Shown in pieces: positions 15,612-25,033 of a DNA stretch of 32,427 nucleotides. Within the stretch, counting starts at the first letter, position 1; every line of letters starts with the position of its first letter. Source of the stretch: Rikenellaceae bacterium DTU002 (GTDB lineage Bacteria > Bacteroidota > Bacteroidia > Bacteroidales > UBA932); NCBI GenBank assembly GCA_001512865.1, contig LFSY01000121.1, forward strand, positions 14,343 to 46,769. The letters run 5' to 3'. The position numbers and the translations under genes are program-made. The notes below the pieces were generated by a model, which was not told where the DNA came from, ran no database searches, and saw only the letters and a program-made list of their open reading frames with translations.

Positions 15612-16118
15612 ATGGAAAACAGAACCGTTTTATTTGGCGGCAAGCCCGTCACACTGGCCGGAAAGGAGATCCGGACCGGTGACAAGGCTCCCGATTTCAC
15701 GGCAGTGAACTCCGGATTGAAAGATGTGAGACTTTCAGATTACGCGGGAAAGATTGTCATTATTGCCGTCTACCCATCCATTGATACCGGCGTCTGCCAG
15801 GCACAAAACCGTCGTTTCAATGCTGAAGCGACAAAAATGGAAGATATTGTGGTATTATCTGTTTCATGTGACCTGCCCTTTGCCCAAAGACGTTTTTGCG
15901 CCGCCGAAGGGCTGGACAAGGTGATCACCCTGTCGGACCACCGCCACGTGGACTTCGGGACCAAATACGGCTTTTTAATGGAAGAACTGCGTCTTTTGGC
16001 CAGAGGTACCGTAGTCGTTGACAAGGAAGGCTTTGTCCGTTACGTGGAATACGTACCCGAAATCACGCAGGAACCCCTGTACGAAGCCGCACTGGAAGTG
16101 GTGAAACAATTGCAATAA
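15612..16118 (+). CDS. tpx: Thiol peroxidase (atypical 2-Cys peroxiredoxin)
   Basis: A 168-residue cytoplasmic or periplasm-free protein (no signal peptide) of normal Tpx length. The peroxidatic cysteine is C62 in 'PSIDTGVC', and the resolving cysteine is C96 in 'DLPFAQRRFC', the spacing characteristic of Tpx. A third cysteine, C86, is also common in the family. Tpx reduces organic peroxides and H2O2 with electrons from thioredoxin. A palindrome CAAATATTTG (15598-15607), whose second half gives AATATTTG, one mismatch from TAnnTTTG, lies 4 bases before the ATG and may be the promoter. The next gene follows after 4 bases, so the MEMO1-AMMECR1 fusion is probably co-transcribed. Confidence 0.95.
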   Translation: MENRTVLFGGKPVTLAGKEIRTGDKAPDFTAVNSGLKDVRLSDYAGKIVIIAVYPSIDTGVCQAQNRRFNAEATKMEDIVVLSVSCDLPFAQRRFCAAEGLDKVITLSDHRHVDFGTKYGFLMEELRLLARGTVVVDKEGFVRYVEYVPEITQEPLYEAALEVVKQLQ

Positions 16119-16122
16119 GACT

Positions 16123-17523
16123 ATGAAACCATCAGCCAGATCCCCGGCTGTGGCCGGCAGGTTTTACGCTGCCACCCCGGGAAAATTGCAAAAGGAACTG
16201 GAACAATTGTTCCAACAGGCAAAGCCTCCGCAATGTGATAACGTAAGGGCCATTATCAGTCCGCATGCCGGATATATTTTTTCCGGAAGCGTGGCGGCTT
16301 CTGCCTTCAACCAGGTAGATGCCGGTAAAAAGTACGAAAGGATCTTTGTTATTGGGTCTTCACACCAGGTCAGGCTCAAAGGGGCCGCAGTGTATACCGT
16401 CGGGGATTACCGGACCCCTTTGGGAGATATAAACGTCGATACGCGATTTGCCGAACAGCTGGTATGTGCCTGTCCCGATCTTTTTGTCCCGGACAGCGAC
16501 GCCCACAACGTTGAACACAGCCTGGAAGTACAATTGCCTTTTTTACAACACGTTCTGGGAACGGATCTCACGATCGTTCCTATAGTTATCGGCACTTCAG
16601 AGGCCCTTACCTGCAAAAAGATCGCTAAAGCGCTTGCCCCGTACTTTACACCGGAAAACCTTTTTGTCATAAGTACGGACTTTTCGCATTATCCCCAGTA
16701 TGCAGATGCCGTCCAAGTGGACACGGTGACCAAGAACGCCATCCTGTCAAACGATCCGGAAATATTGCTTAAGACCCTGCAAGGCAATGCCGGCGGGCAC
16801 ATTCCGGGTCTTTCCACGAGTCTTTGCGGGTGGACCTCGGTACTTACGCTGCTGTACATGACCTCAGGAAAAGAGGCCCTGAAGTACATTGCCATTGATT
16901 ATAAGAACTCTGGTGATGCCGTGGAATTCAATGACAAAGAGCAGGTTGTCGGCTATTGGGCCATTGCCGTGTGCGATACGGAATTCCAGTTTTCCGGCAG
17001 GGAAAGATCCCTCCTGAGGGAATTGGCACGACGATCGGTGGAATCTGTTGTACTTACAAAAAAGCGCCTGCTCCTGCATCCCGGGGAATTCCCCCCGGCA
17101 CTTCACCAACACTGCGGGGCTTTTGTTACCCTGCGTCAAAATCAAAAACTGAGGGGTTGCATTGGCCGGATGGAAGCTGATGTTCCCCTTTTTGAACTGG
17201 TCAGCGATATGGCCGCTGCGGCTGCTCTTTACGATGACAGATTCCCCCCTGTGGACAAAAATGATCTGAAGGACCTGGATATGGAAATTACCGTCCTGTC
17301 TCCTCTAACCCTGATACGGGACATCCATCAGATTGAACTTGGAAAACATGGCATCCTGGTAAAAAGCGGCGGACGTTCGGGGGTGTTTCTTCCCCAGGTG
17401 GCCACCGAAACCGGATGGAGCCTGGAAGAATTCCTTGGCCATTGCTCCCGGGACAAAGCAGGCCTGGGATGGGAAGGCTGGAAATCAGCACGCATCTATA
17501 CTTTTACCGGACAGGTTTTTTAA
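16123..17523 (+). CDS. amrB/amrA: MEMO1-AMMECR1 fusion protein (AmmeMemoRadiSam proteins B and A)
   Basis: A 466-residue fusion. Residues 1 to about 280 are a MEMO1 domain: 'SPAVAGRFYA' at the N-terminus, 'SPHAGYIFSG' with H48, 'GSSHQV' with H81, and C235 in 'LCGWTS'; these match the three metal ligands of MEMO proteins (His, His, Cys). Residues about 285-466 are an AMMECR1 domain with the hallmark 'LRGCIG' and the 'HGILVKSGGRSGVFLPQV' segment. In many genomes these are separate genes next to a radical SAM enzyme. Here the radical SAM gene converges from the other strand and the two stop codons overlap by 4 bases. The system's reaction is not established; a metal- or radical-dependent modification is suspected. 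Confidence 0.95.
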   Translation: MKPSARSPAVAGRFYAATPGKLQKELEQLFQQAKPPQCDNVRAIISPHAGYIFSGSVAASAFNQVDAGKKYERIFVIGSSHQVRLKGAAVYTVGDYRTPLGDINVDTRFAEQLVCACPDLFVPDSDAHNVEHSLEVQLPFLQHVLGTDLTIVPIVIGTSEALTCKKIAKALAPYFTPENLFVISTDFSHYPQYADAVQVDTVTKNAILSNDPEILLKTLQGNAGGHIPGLSTSLCGWTSVLTLLYMTSGKEALKYIAIDYKNSGDAVEFNDKEQVVGYWAIAVCDTEFQFSGRERSLLRELARRSVESVVLTKKRLLLHPGEFPPALHQHCGAFVTLRQNQKLRGCIGRMEADVPLFELVSDMAAAAALYDDRFPPVDKNDLKDLDMEITVLSPLTLIRDIHQIELGKHGILVKSGGRSGVFLPQVATETGWSLEEFLGHCSRDKAGLGWEGWKSARIYTFTGQVF

Positions 17524-18539
17524 AGACCCCACACACCCGGGATCTCTGCGCCGCAACTGGCGCAGGTTCCGTTGAGCAGATTCTTTGCCGTAACGGCATA
17601 ATGCGATCGTTCCACCACCACCCTTCCGCATGCGGGACAATGGGTGTTGCCGTCGGGATCTCCCGGGACATTGCCCGTGTAAACGAAATGCAATCCGATC
17701 TTCATGGCTGTCTGTCTGGCCCGCGTAAGATGTTCAACTGGTGTGGGAGGCAGGTCCTGCAATTTAAAACAGGGAAAGAAACGGCTTATGTGCAGCGGAG
17801 CCGTCTCAAAGCCGTTGTTAATCAGCCAACGGCACATAGACACAAAATAAGAGGCGTCATCTGTCATGTCCGGAATGACCAGGTGGGTAATCTCGGTCCA
17901 GACCCCTGCCTGCCGTAAGGCAAGCAACGTGTCGAGTACCGGTTGCAGCTTTCCCCCGGCCACACGCCTGTAAAGGCTTTCGTCAAAAGTCTTTAGATCA
18001 ATATTGGCTGCATCCAGATACGGCAACAGGGCCGCCAGGGGTTCAGGGTCGATATACCCGTTGGACACCATAACGGTCTTCAGTCCATTTGCATGTGCAA
18101 GCACTGCAATATCATACATATACTCGTAGAAAACCGTGGGTTCGGTATATGTAAAAGCGATGGAAGGTATACCGTTCCGGAGGGCCGTACCGACTACCTG
18201 CCCGGGAGACATTTCATAATGTTCCGCTGAAGAGGGAGATACCTGTGAAATGGTCCGGTTCTGACAATTGAGGCAATGAAAATTACATCCGGCCGTGGCA
18301 ATGGAGAGTATATCCGTCCCCGGTAAAAAATGATATACGGGCTTCTTTTCCACAGGATCCACCGCAACGGAACAGGGATTGCCGTAAGCCACGGTGTACA
18401 ACACCCCCTCCCGGTTGGTCCTTGTACGGCACAATCCGCTCATTCCCTTCCTGACCAGACAGTGGTGCGGACACAGAAGACATGTGACGGAACCGTCTGC
18501 TGCCGCAACCCAGAATTTTCCCTGTATATTGTGCAACAT
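17520..18539 (-). CDS. amrS: AmmeMemoRadiSam radical SAM enzyme
   Basis: A 339-residue protein with a radical SAM cluster motif C-x3-C-x2-C in 'AGCNFHCLNCQN'. An N-terminal 'CLLCPHHCLVRKGMSGLC' holds further cysteines in the order typical of AmrS and pyruvate formate-lyase activase-like enzymes, and the C-terminus has two more Cys pairs ('HCPACGR', 'CASCG') suggesting a zinc ribbon or auxiliary cluster. 'SNGYIDPEPL', 'DLKTFDESLYR' and 'HISRFFPCFKL' are also typical of the family. It is the last gene of the minus-strand recDCB unit, starting 13 bases after the recB stop, and converges on the MEMO1-AMMECR1 fusion gene with a 4-base stop overlap. The target of the radical chemistry is unknown. 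Confidence 0.93.
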   Translation of the reverse strand: MLHNIQGKFWVAAADGSVTCLLCPHHCLVRKGMSGLCRTRTNREGVLYTVAYGNPCSVAVDPVEKKPVYHFLPGTDILSIATAGCNFHCLNCQNRTISQVSPSSAEHYEMSPGQVVGTALRNGIPSIAFTYTEPTVFYEYMYDIAVLAHANGLKTVMVSNGYIDPEPLAALLPYLDAANIDLKTFDESLYRRVAGGKLQPVLDTLLALRQAGVWTEITHLVIPDMTDDASYFVSMCRWLINNGFETAPLHISRFFPCFKLQDLPPTPVEHLTRARQTAMKIGLHFVYTGNVPGDPDGNTHCPACGRVVVERSHYAVTAKNLLNGTCASCGAEIPGVWGL

Positions 18540-18551
18540 AATGCTGTAAAT

Positions 18552-21500
18552 TTACAAGATAGTGAAATTGCGGGACTTGAAATAAGGCAGGTCCAGCACC
18601 CGGGCAGCACTCCGGAAATGTATCCCGGTCGGGGATTCCTGTCGTATTCCCCGTACAAACAAATAGATCACACCGCCAAAATCACGTCCGGCCTCAAATC
18701 CCGGTACCTTCTTTTCCAGGTAACGCAGAGCGGCCCTGAAGTATATACTGTACTGCAGGTCGTAACGGCTCTCTGTGATCGCATGGTCCAGTGCCTTTGG
18801 AGCATAATCCTCCAGGCGGTCTCCCAGAAAATTACTTTTCCAGTCCAGGATGTAAAACTTCCCCCCATAGCGGAAAAACAAGTCCACCACTCCCGTCATC
18901 AGACCTCCGTGCTGCTGTTCATAGAAGAAAGCCATCTCTGAGACACGATCCCGCCTCGCGATCTTTGACAGTACCAGGTCGCCATGTATCCGGACATTGA
19001 GCACATGGGCGATCATGGCCAACAGATGCTCAGCGTCCGCTTCCCCGAATAACGAGGGGTAGGTCTTCCTGACTCTTTCCACTGATTCTGCCCAGAGCGA
19101 AGGATCGTCAAAAGCGATTTCCTCGAAAAGGGAGTGGATCATAAGACCGGTTTTTGCCCCTTTTGGAAGCCTTTCAAAAATAAATGAATCATAAGCCGAG
19201 GTTTCCGCCGGTGCGGGATCCGGGCTTGATGCCGCAACCGAATTTCCCGGATGTGAGAGATTTTCCTGCACCGGAACATAAGGCATATCCCGCGTCAGGG
19301 AACTGTAACTTTGAACACTCCAGGCTCCCTGCATAGCCGGAATATGGTCCGGGGAACGGTTGAAAAACCGGTCAACGGGAGCAGACACCTCCTCATTCCG
19401 AAGTATGGTGTTTATCGTATCCTCTTCGTATTCAGATGTGTGTATTGTGCCCGATGTGTCTTCGCTGACCGCATCCAGGAAGGGTTTGAGTGATGACGAT
19501 CCGTTTGTGCCGCACACATAACACTTGTACACGGCCCGTGTCAGGGCCACATAGATCATGCGTCGGTTTTCCTGCTCAACCTGCTCATTAGCGATTTGCT
19601 CAAATGCAGCCGTTCTGTCAACGGCCATCACATACCGGCCATCTGGCCCTGAAGTGCGAAATTCAAGAAACCCGTCTTTTTTTCGCCTTGTCATACTCAA
19701 GAAAGGCGCAAACACGATCCCGTACGACAAGCCCTTACATTTGTGAATGGTCGTGATCTGCACTGCATTTTCATCGCTTTCAACGCGCTGCTGGTATTCA
19801 TCGGCCGTGGAATCGCTCCCCGATATTTTTCGTGCGAACCAGGAGATCAGCTCCCGGGCCGACAAAGCGGACTGCACCTCGGCCCGATGCAACAATTCCA
19901 TAGTGTGCAGGTAATTGGTAATGGCCCGCTGGCCCATCATATTGTCCTCAGCAGTACAAAAATATCGTACCCGGTATATTTTCAAGAAAGCAGACAGCGC
20001 ATTATAAATGCCCGATGAATTCCATTTTTCGTATAAATGCCTGAACCTTTCCAGCTCCTTTTCCTCATCCATGTGCAACACATCCGGGGTATCAAACCCA
20101 AAATATCTGTTCAGCAAAGCCCTTCCCAAAGTCGTTCTGTCAGGAGACAGGATCGCCAGCAGGACATAATGGATCTGACGGGCTTCTTCGGAAGAAAGCA
20201 CTTTGGCATCGTCAATGGTCACAGCCGGGACATTTATCCGGGCCAGCATCGCTTTCATTTCTTTTCCCTGTTTGTTGGTCCTGACGATCACACCTATGTC
20301 GGAAGGCCTCACCCGCCGGTAACCCGATTGTCCTTCCGGCACCCGGTACTGTTTGTCAGAAAGGATCTTTACTATCCGCCTGCAAACAAAATCCTTGATC
20401 TCTTCCTGGTTCCTGCATAAAGATACACTCAGGGGAACTGCCGGCCCATCGCCCTGTTTCAAAGCCCTGCGATCAGTGCCGGGAGCGACTGCAAAGTAGG
20501 TGATCCCCTCGTCCAGGAAAGCGTTGTCCAGGGCAAAAAACGTGTTAAGCGCACCTACCAGGCCGGGTGTGGAACGGAAATTACGGTTCATGGTATAAAC
20601 GGCATCCACCTGATCCCTTGCCGTTTTGTATGTATTCAGATCTGCTTTGCGCCAGCGGTAAATGGATTGCTTGGGATCCCCGATATAAAAAACGGCATGA
20701 CCTGTTGTTGAGGCGGTTTTCCCGCCAGAAAAAACCGTTCTGAATATCTGGTACTGTTCCCTGTCGGTGTCCTGAAATTCATCTATGAATATGGCCTTGT
20801 ATTTTTCCCTGAGCAACTCGTTGACCGCTCCTTGTTGCACCGCGTTCCATACACTGTGGATCATATCGTCAAACCCCACAACATTCTTTCTTCCCTTGAC
20901 CTCTTGCATACGGTCCACGGCAATCTGTTGCAGCTTGAATAACAGTTTTTCCAACAGAACGTTCCTGTATCGGGACAGCTCCTCCTGCCGTTGTGCGTAT
21001 ACCCGGTACTGACCGTACAATTCCGGAAAACAGGACGCAACATATTGTGTGTTGATCTTTTTTTCAAACGCCTTAATAAACTCGGCGGAAGAGGCGCTTT
21101 CCTCCACCATCCGTCTGGCATGTTTGTTGGTGCCGGCCAGATCAGACAGTCGGGGAAACTGGGCCTCGGCCATACGGCAAAACGATTCCCGGGCCCGGCT
21201 GACCCCGAGCAGCAAAACACCGGGTTCCGGCAACGGGGAGTCCTTCTCCGGGCCAATGCGGTCTTCCTCGGGGGATCCGGAAATGAGTGTTTTTCCCTCC
21301 AGCACTTTGGCCATGAATACGGACAAAATATCTTTGGAAAATTGTATGCCGTTCTTGTCGTTGAACAACAATTCAAGCGTATTTTGGTCGAGGACCGAGA
21401 TTTCCTCCCTCCAGAATTGGTTGCATGTACGCTCGATAAGCAATGTCTGGTCTGTGATTACCTCCGGATCGAACGCCTGCCCTGATTCAAAGGCAAACTC

Positions 21501-21902
21501 CTGCAAAACTTCCCGGCAAAACCCATGGATGGTCATGATCTGCGTTTCATCGAGGTTCCTGACCGCCCGGCATAACAGATCTTTGACCGGTTCCCGGCCT
21601 CCGGCCTTTTCAACAGCCCTGAGCACCACCTCTTGAATGTTTTCATCCCCGTGAGCCTCCTCCCCACAGGCAAAACTATAAGCCTTACGTAAAAACAACC
21701 GTATACGCACTTCCAGCTCGGCAACGGCCGCATTGGTAAAGGTTACCATCAGGATCTGCTGTACGGGCAGTTCCTGCTCCAGTATCAGCCTGAGAACCAG
21801 TATGGCGACCGAGTAGGTTTTCCCTGTCCCGGCGCTGGCCTCGATCAGGTTGCTTCCCTTCAGGGGCACCGTCAATACATTGAATGGTTTCATTACTGCC
21901 AT
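18552..21902 (-). CDS. recB: RecB: exodeoxyribonuclease V beta subunit
   Basis: A 1116-residue UvrD-type helicase fused to a nuclease. Walker A is 'ASAGTGKT' at residues 22-29, with 'VTFTNAAVAEL' (motif Ia), 'IFIDEFQDTD' (motif II), 'GDPKQSIYRWR' (motif III) and 'TIHKCKGLSYGIVF' plus 'IYVALTRAVYKCY' (motifs V and VI). The C-terminal nuclease has H923, D1007 ('GVVDLFF'), D1020 and K1022 ('LDWKSN'), the same spacing as the catalytic residues of E. coli RecB, so it should be active. RecB is the slow 3'-5' helicase and sole nuclease of RecBCD. It starts at 21902, overlapping the recC stop; an ATG at 21893 (TAATG overlap) is an equally good start. Confidence 0.93.
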   Translation of the reverse strand: MAVMKPFNVLTVPLKGSNLIEASAGTGKTYSVAILVLRLILEQELPVQQILMVTFTNAAVAELEVRIRLFLRKAYSFACGEEAHGDENIQEVVLRAVEKAGGREPVKDLLCRAVRNLDETQIMTIHGFCREVLQEFAFESGQAFDPEVITDQTLLIERTCNQFWREEISVLDQNTLELLFNDKNGIQFSKDILSVFMAKVLEGKTLISGSPEEDRIGPEKDSPLPEPGVLLLGVSRARESFCRMAEAQFPRLSDLAGTNKHARRMVEESASSAEFIKAFEKKINTQYVASCFPELYGQYRVYAQRQEELSRYRNVLLEKLLFKLQQIAVDRMQEVKGRKNVVGFDDMIHSVWNAVQQGAVNELLREKYKAIFIDEFQDTDREQYQIFRTVFSGGKTASTTGHAVFYIGDPKQSIYRWRKADLNTYKTARDQVDAVYTMNRNFRSTPGLVGALNTFFALDNAFLDEGITYFAVAPGTDRRALKQGDGPAVPLSVSLCRNQEEIKDFVCRRIVKILSDKQYRVPEGQSGYRRVRPSDIGVIVRTNKQGKEMKAMLARINVPAVTIDDAKVLSSEEARQIHYVLLAILSPDRTTLGRALLNRYFGFDTPDVLHMDEEKELERFRHLYEKWNSSGIYNALSAFLKIYRVRYFCTAEDNMMGQRAITNYLHTMELLHRAEVQSALSARELISWFARKISGSDSTADEYQQRVESDENAVQITTIHKCKGLSYGIVFAPFLSMTRRKKDGFLEFRTSGPDGRYVMAVDRTAAFEQIANEQVEQENRRMIYVALTRAVYKCYVCGTNGSSSLKPFLDAVSEDTSGTIHTSEYEEDTINTILRNEEVSAPVDRFFNRSPDHIPAMQGAWSVQSYSSLTRDMPYVPVQENLSHPGNSVAASSPDPAPAETSAYDSFIFERLPKGAKTGLMIHSLFEEIAFDDPSLWAESVERVRKTYPSLFGEADAEHLLAMIAHVLNVRIHGDLVLSKIARRDRVSEMAFFYEQQHGGLMTGVVDLFFRYGGKFYILDWKSNFLGDRLEDYAPKALDHAITESRYDLQYSIYFRAALRYLEKKVPGFEAGRDFGGVIYLFVRGIRQESPTGIHFRSAARVLDLPYFKSRNFTIL

Positions 21903-24900
21903 GGTCTGACAATCAATTCTGCTATTTCTTCCAGGATATTCTCGGTATCTTCAAGCCGTCCCCGGTCAAAAACCCCTTCTTCCAGAGCCCGGGCAATATA
22001 CCTGTCCGGGGAATGTTCGTAACCGCCTCCGGCCTCTTCAGATATCTTGTGTAACACATGGGACATTCTTTCAGGACTGTCCTCCCGGTCCATAAACGTA
22101 TCCAGGGCCCCAAGGGTAACAGGCAATCTTTCGCTGCTGCCCCTACGGTACAAACCCAGTAACCGCTCCAGCCGTTGCATGGCCTGGTCTTTGTCCACGG
22201 CCGGCAGGCTGTGCTCTTTTCCTGAAAGGTCCAGAAATACAGCTGGCCCACGAAAACCGCATGCACACAAAACAAGGTGTTTGATGCATGTTCTCACTTT
22301 GGCTTTGAGGCTGTTCCGTGAAACTGAAAAATCACAAAGCGTGCCCTCATAAATAAGCTCAATGCGCCCCCTAAGTGTCATCCCTGCGATAGAGACCTCT
22401 ACCGGCTGCACTTCGGGGATCTTCCCGGAGACCCTTTTCCTCCATGCCTTTTTGATATCTTCGGTCTCTGTCTGCGCTTCTTTAATTTCCAATTCCTTGA
22501 TTCCGGCAAGGGGGAGGTTGCCTTCCTTCAGAGATCGGTCCTTCCATTGTTCTGTCAATTCCTTCTCCTTCAGGGGATCTGTCTGTACAAGGAAATTTTT
22601 CAACTCCCAACGCTGTAAGTGATCCATCGTAAAAATCTCGCTTTCGGGTAAAGGGGGTCCCGGATCTTCATACCGGATCCCGAGTACTCTCTGGTAATAC
22701 CAGGCTACCGGGTGTAAGAAAAACCGGCACAGCTCCTCTACCTGCACCACATCCTGCACGACCTGCGGCTGGTCTTTTCTGCACACCTGTCGGTCCTCTG
22801 TTGCCGGGTTCATGCCGTCTGACAACAGGTAGGTGAACAAACGCCGGTCTGCCCCGTTATAACGGGCACTGAAACCATGCAGGGGATGCCCCCTCTGTAC
22901 CCCCTGACGGATAGATTTGCGCAGGTCAGCTGGTGTGAGAGACTCCATATAATCCATCAGCTCATCCAGTACTATGGAGGGAGGCAGCGAGGCGTTGCTT
23001 TTTACATCTTTTCCTATATAGCTGATATACAGATACTCTCTTGAAGCAACCAGGCTTTCTAAAAATGCCAGCTTGTCATTTTCCTTCTTGCTTCTGTCTC
23101 CAGTGAGAGGTTCCTTTTTCATGAGATCAAAACTCAAGGCTTTGTCTTTTCGCGGAAAAACACCTCCGGTCATACCCAGCATGGCGATCACACGCCTGGG
23201 TATCCCCCGGCCGGGTATGACGGGAAGAAACGTAACACACCCGGAAATATACGTTCCCGGGGACTCCCGGAAGCACAGCAGTTCCGTCGCCAGTTGCAGG
23301 AACACACGGAAAGGCAGCATTTCATCTCCATACCCCCTTTCCAATGAACGCATACCCTTGTAGATCCTGTCCAGTTCCGGTTCATCCCTGTCCGAATAAG
23401 CCACCGAGCGCTCAGTCACTTCTTCCAAAAGAAAGGTCTTCCACTGTGATATGGTGCGCTCCTGTGTCTTGATCCGGGCATAGGAGCCAAGATCATCCAA
23501 AAAAGCTTTCAGGCGCAACAGATCGTAAGCCACCGAAGTTTCGGCCTGGGACCAGGGATAGAGTGTGTAATCTCCCCGGGAAGAAGGGATGGGCTCCTGC
23601 GTCAGGAGCGCGAATCCCATCATGACCTTCTCAAAACCATATTGCCAGCTTACAAAACGTGTCTGGTCCCGGAGATCGTTTTCCAGACCGTAACGGATAT
23701 TGAGTGCCTGAACTGCCTCCCTAAGATATTGGATATCTACTATTCCGTATTTTTTACAGATACGCTTTTTTTCCAGCAGGCTCATCACTTCTTCAGACGG
23801 GAATCCGTCAAGTGCATCGAAAGACAACAGGGCCTGCAGGGCACTAGCAATGGTGTCTTCTGCCGGCACGGTTTCCCCTCCAATATAAAAAGGGATGTGA
23901 TAGGGGGCATTGCCGAACACAGCCCTGATATACGGGCCGTAGGTGTCAATGTCGGGGACCAGGACCAACACATCTCCCGGGGCCAGGCCGGCGCCGGCAT
24001 CCATCAATCCCGCAAGGTAGTTGTAAAAAACCTCCACTTCACGCACAGGCGTATAGCATGCATTGATTACCAGGGTCCCGTCCTCCAGGTCTTTAGCGGT
24101 GAGGGTGCCCGGAACCGGAAAAGCGTCCTGACGGATGGTGTTCCGTATCGTCCCCAGCAGGGATTCCCCGCAAAGCGGCCCCCACAATTCCTCCACCTTT
24201 GCTCCTGCGGGAAGCATGGCCGCCATCTCGGCAAATTTCATTCCCAGGGCAGCGCTCAAAGGATTGGTGAAATGACCTGTACGATGAAAACCGGGAGAGG
24301 GGAAGACCAGGTAATAACAGACATCGACCACGCGTGACAAACGCTCAAAAACTGCGTTGTGGAAGCTGGTAAATATGGATATCGCAAAAAGCGAGAGGTG
24401 TGGGACACATTCCCTGATACATTCCCGCCTGTTTGGATCGTCGAGCATCTCGAGCAACGTTGCCTGCATGATGTGCTTGGGGCAGAACCAGGGATATTTT
24501 TTACGTAACGAACACCAGAGCCACTGTTGCCATGCGGCGTGTTCTCCGGCCGGGGGAAAGTTCCCGTCCTGCTCCCAGGCCAGGACCATCGAGGTTCGGT
24601 AGACCTGATACTGATCAAAGAGGTCAGCAATTTTCCCGGCCAGTTGAATGCGTTTCAGACGGGAAGCAGGCTCCTCCGGAGCGTAATAACCGGCAATGTG
24701 GGGAAACCCTGTTTTGAACTCTTCTGTTCCCAGCAATTCATAAATGGCCGGGCGCAGATAGATGGCGCCGGGTCTTTTTCCGGTAAGCGCCGTGTAGAGT
24801 TCTTCCAGGAAATCATCCTGCTTCAGAAAACGGTAATTGGCAAATATCCCGTTGAGACGGGTCAGTCCGGCCGAAAGCCAGCTTTCCATCCCTGCCGTTT

Positions 24901-25030
24901 GCGTGATCAGTTGTTCGGTTTGAAACAGAGCTGCTCCCTGTCTGCCGGAAGCCTGCGGTTGTCCTATGTTTTCTGCCAGTTTTTGACAAAGGATCTCCAG
25001 TTGATCGGATAGATAGACCACGGCTGCCAT
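21893..25030 (-). CDS. recC: RecC: exodeoxyribonuclease V gamma subunit
   Basis: A 1045-residue protein of the usual RecC length. The N-terminal segment 'TQTAGMESWLSAGLTRLNGIFANYRF' (shown in part) matches the 'Q..GM..WL...LA...GI.AN..FP' hallmark of RecC. Later it has 'FAISIFTSFHNAVFERLSRV', 'VLVLVPDIDTYGPYIRAVF' and 'ITFLPVIPGRGIPRRVIAMLG'-like segments, which match the RecC regions following the inactive helicase motifs, and no intact Walker A. RecC holds the complex together, splits the duplex and recognises Chi. It sits between recD (3-base gap) and recB (overlapping), giving the order recD-recC-recB. The Chi sequence used by this organism cannot be told from the protein. Confidence 0.88.
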   Translation of the reverse strand: MAAVVYLSDQLEILCQKLAENIGQPQASGRQGAALFQTEQLITQTAGMESWLSAGLTRLNGIFANYRFLKQDDFLEELYTALTGKRPGAIYLRPAIYELLGTEEFKTGFPHIAGYYAPEEPASRLKRIQLAGKIADLFDQYQVYRTSMVLAWEQDGNFPPAGEHAAWQQWLWCSLRKKYPWFCPKHIMQATLLEMLDDPNRRECIRECVPHLSLFAISIFTSFHNAVFERLSRVVDVCYYLVFPSPGFHRTGHFTNPLSAALGMKFAEMAAMLPAGAKVEELWGPLCGESLLGTIRNTIRQDAFPVPGTLTAKDLEDGTLVINACYTPVREVEVFYNYLAGLMDAGAGLAPGDVLVLVPDIDTYGPYIRAVFGNAPYHIPFYIGGETVPAEDTIASALQALLSFDALDGFPSEEVMSLLEKKRICKKYGIVDIQYLREAVQALNIRYGLENDLRDQTRFVSWQYGFEKVMMGFALLTQEPIPSSRGDYTLYPWSQAETSVAYDLLRLKAFLDDLGSYARIKTQERTISQWKTFLLEEVTERSVAYSDRDEPELDRIYKGMRSLERGYGDEMLPFRVFLQLATELLCFRESPGTYISGCVTFLPVIPGRGIPRRVIAMLGMTGGVFPRKDKALSFDLMKKEPLTGDRSKKENDKLAFLESLVASREYLYISYIGKDVKSNASLPPSIVLDELMDYMESLTPADLRKSIRQGVQRGHPLHGFSARYNGADRRLFTYLLSDGMNPATEDRQVCRKDQPQVVQDVVQVEELCRFFLHPVAWYYQRVLGIRYEDPGPPLPESEIFTMDHLQRWELKNFLVQTDPLKEKELTEQWKDRSLKEGNLPLAGIKELEIKEAQTETEDIKKAWRKRVSGKIPEVQPVEVSIAGMTLRGRIELIYEGTLCDFSVSRNSLKAKVRTCIKHLVLCACGFRGPAVFLDLSGKEHSLPAVDKDQAMQRLERLLGLYRRGSSERLPVTLGALDTFMDREDSPERMSHVLHKISEEAGGGYEHSPDRYIARALEEGVFDRGRLEDTENILEEIAELIVRPWQ

Positions 25031-25033
25031 ACG

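Noticed and set aside
20991-24337. Plus-strand open frames up to 231 codons opposite recB and recC.
   Set aside because: They are antisense to long conserved coding regions with intact helicase motifs; no family signature is visible in them.
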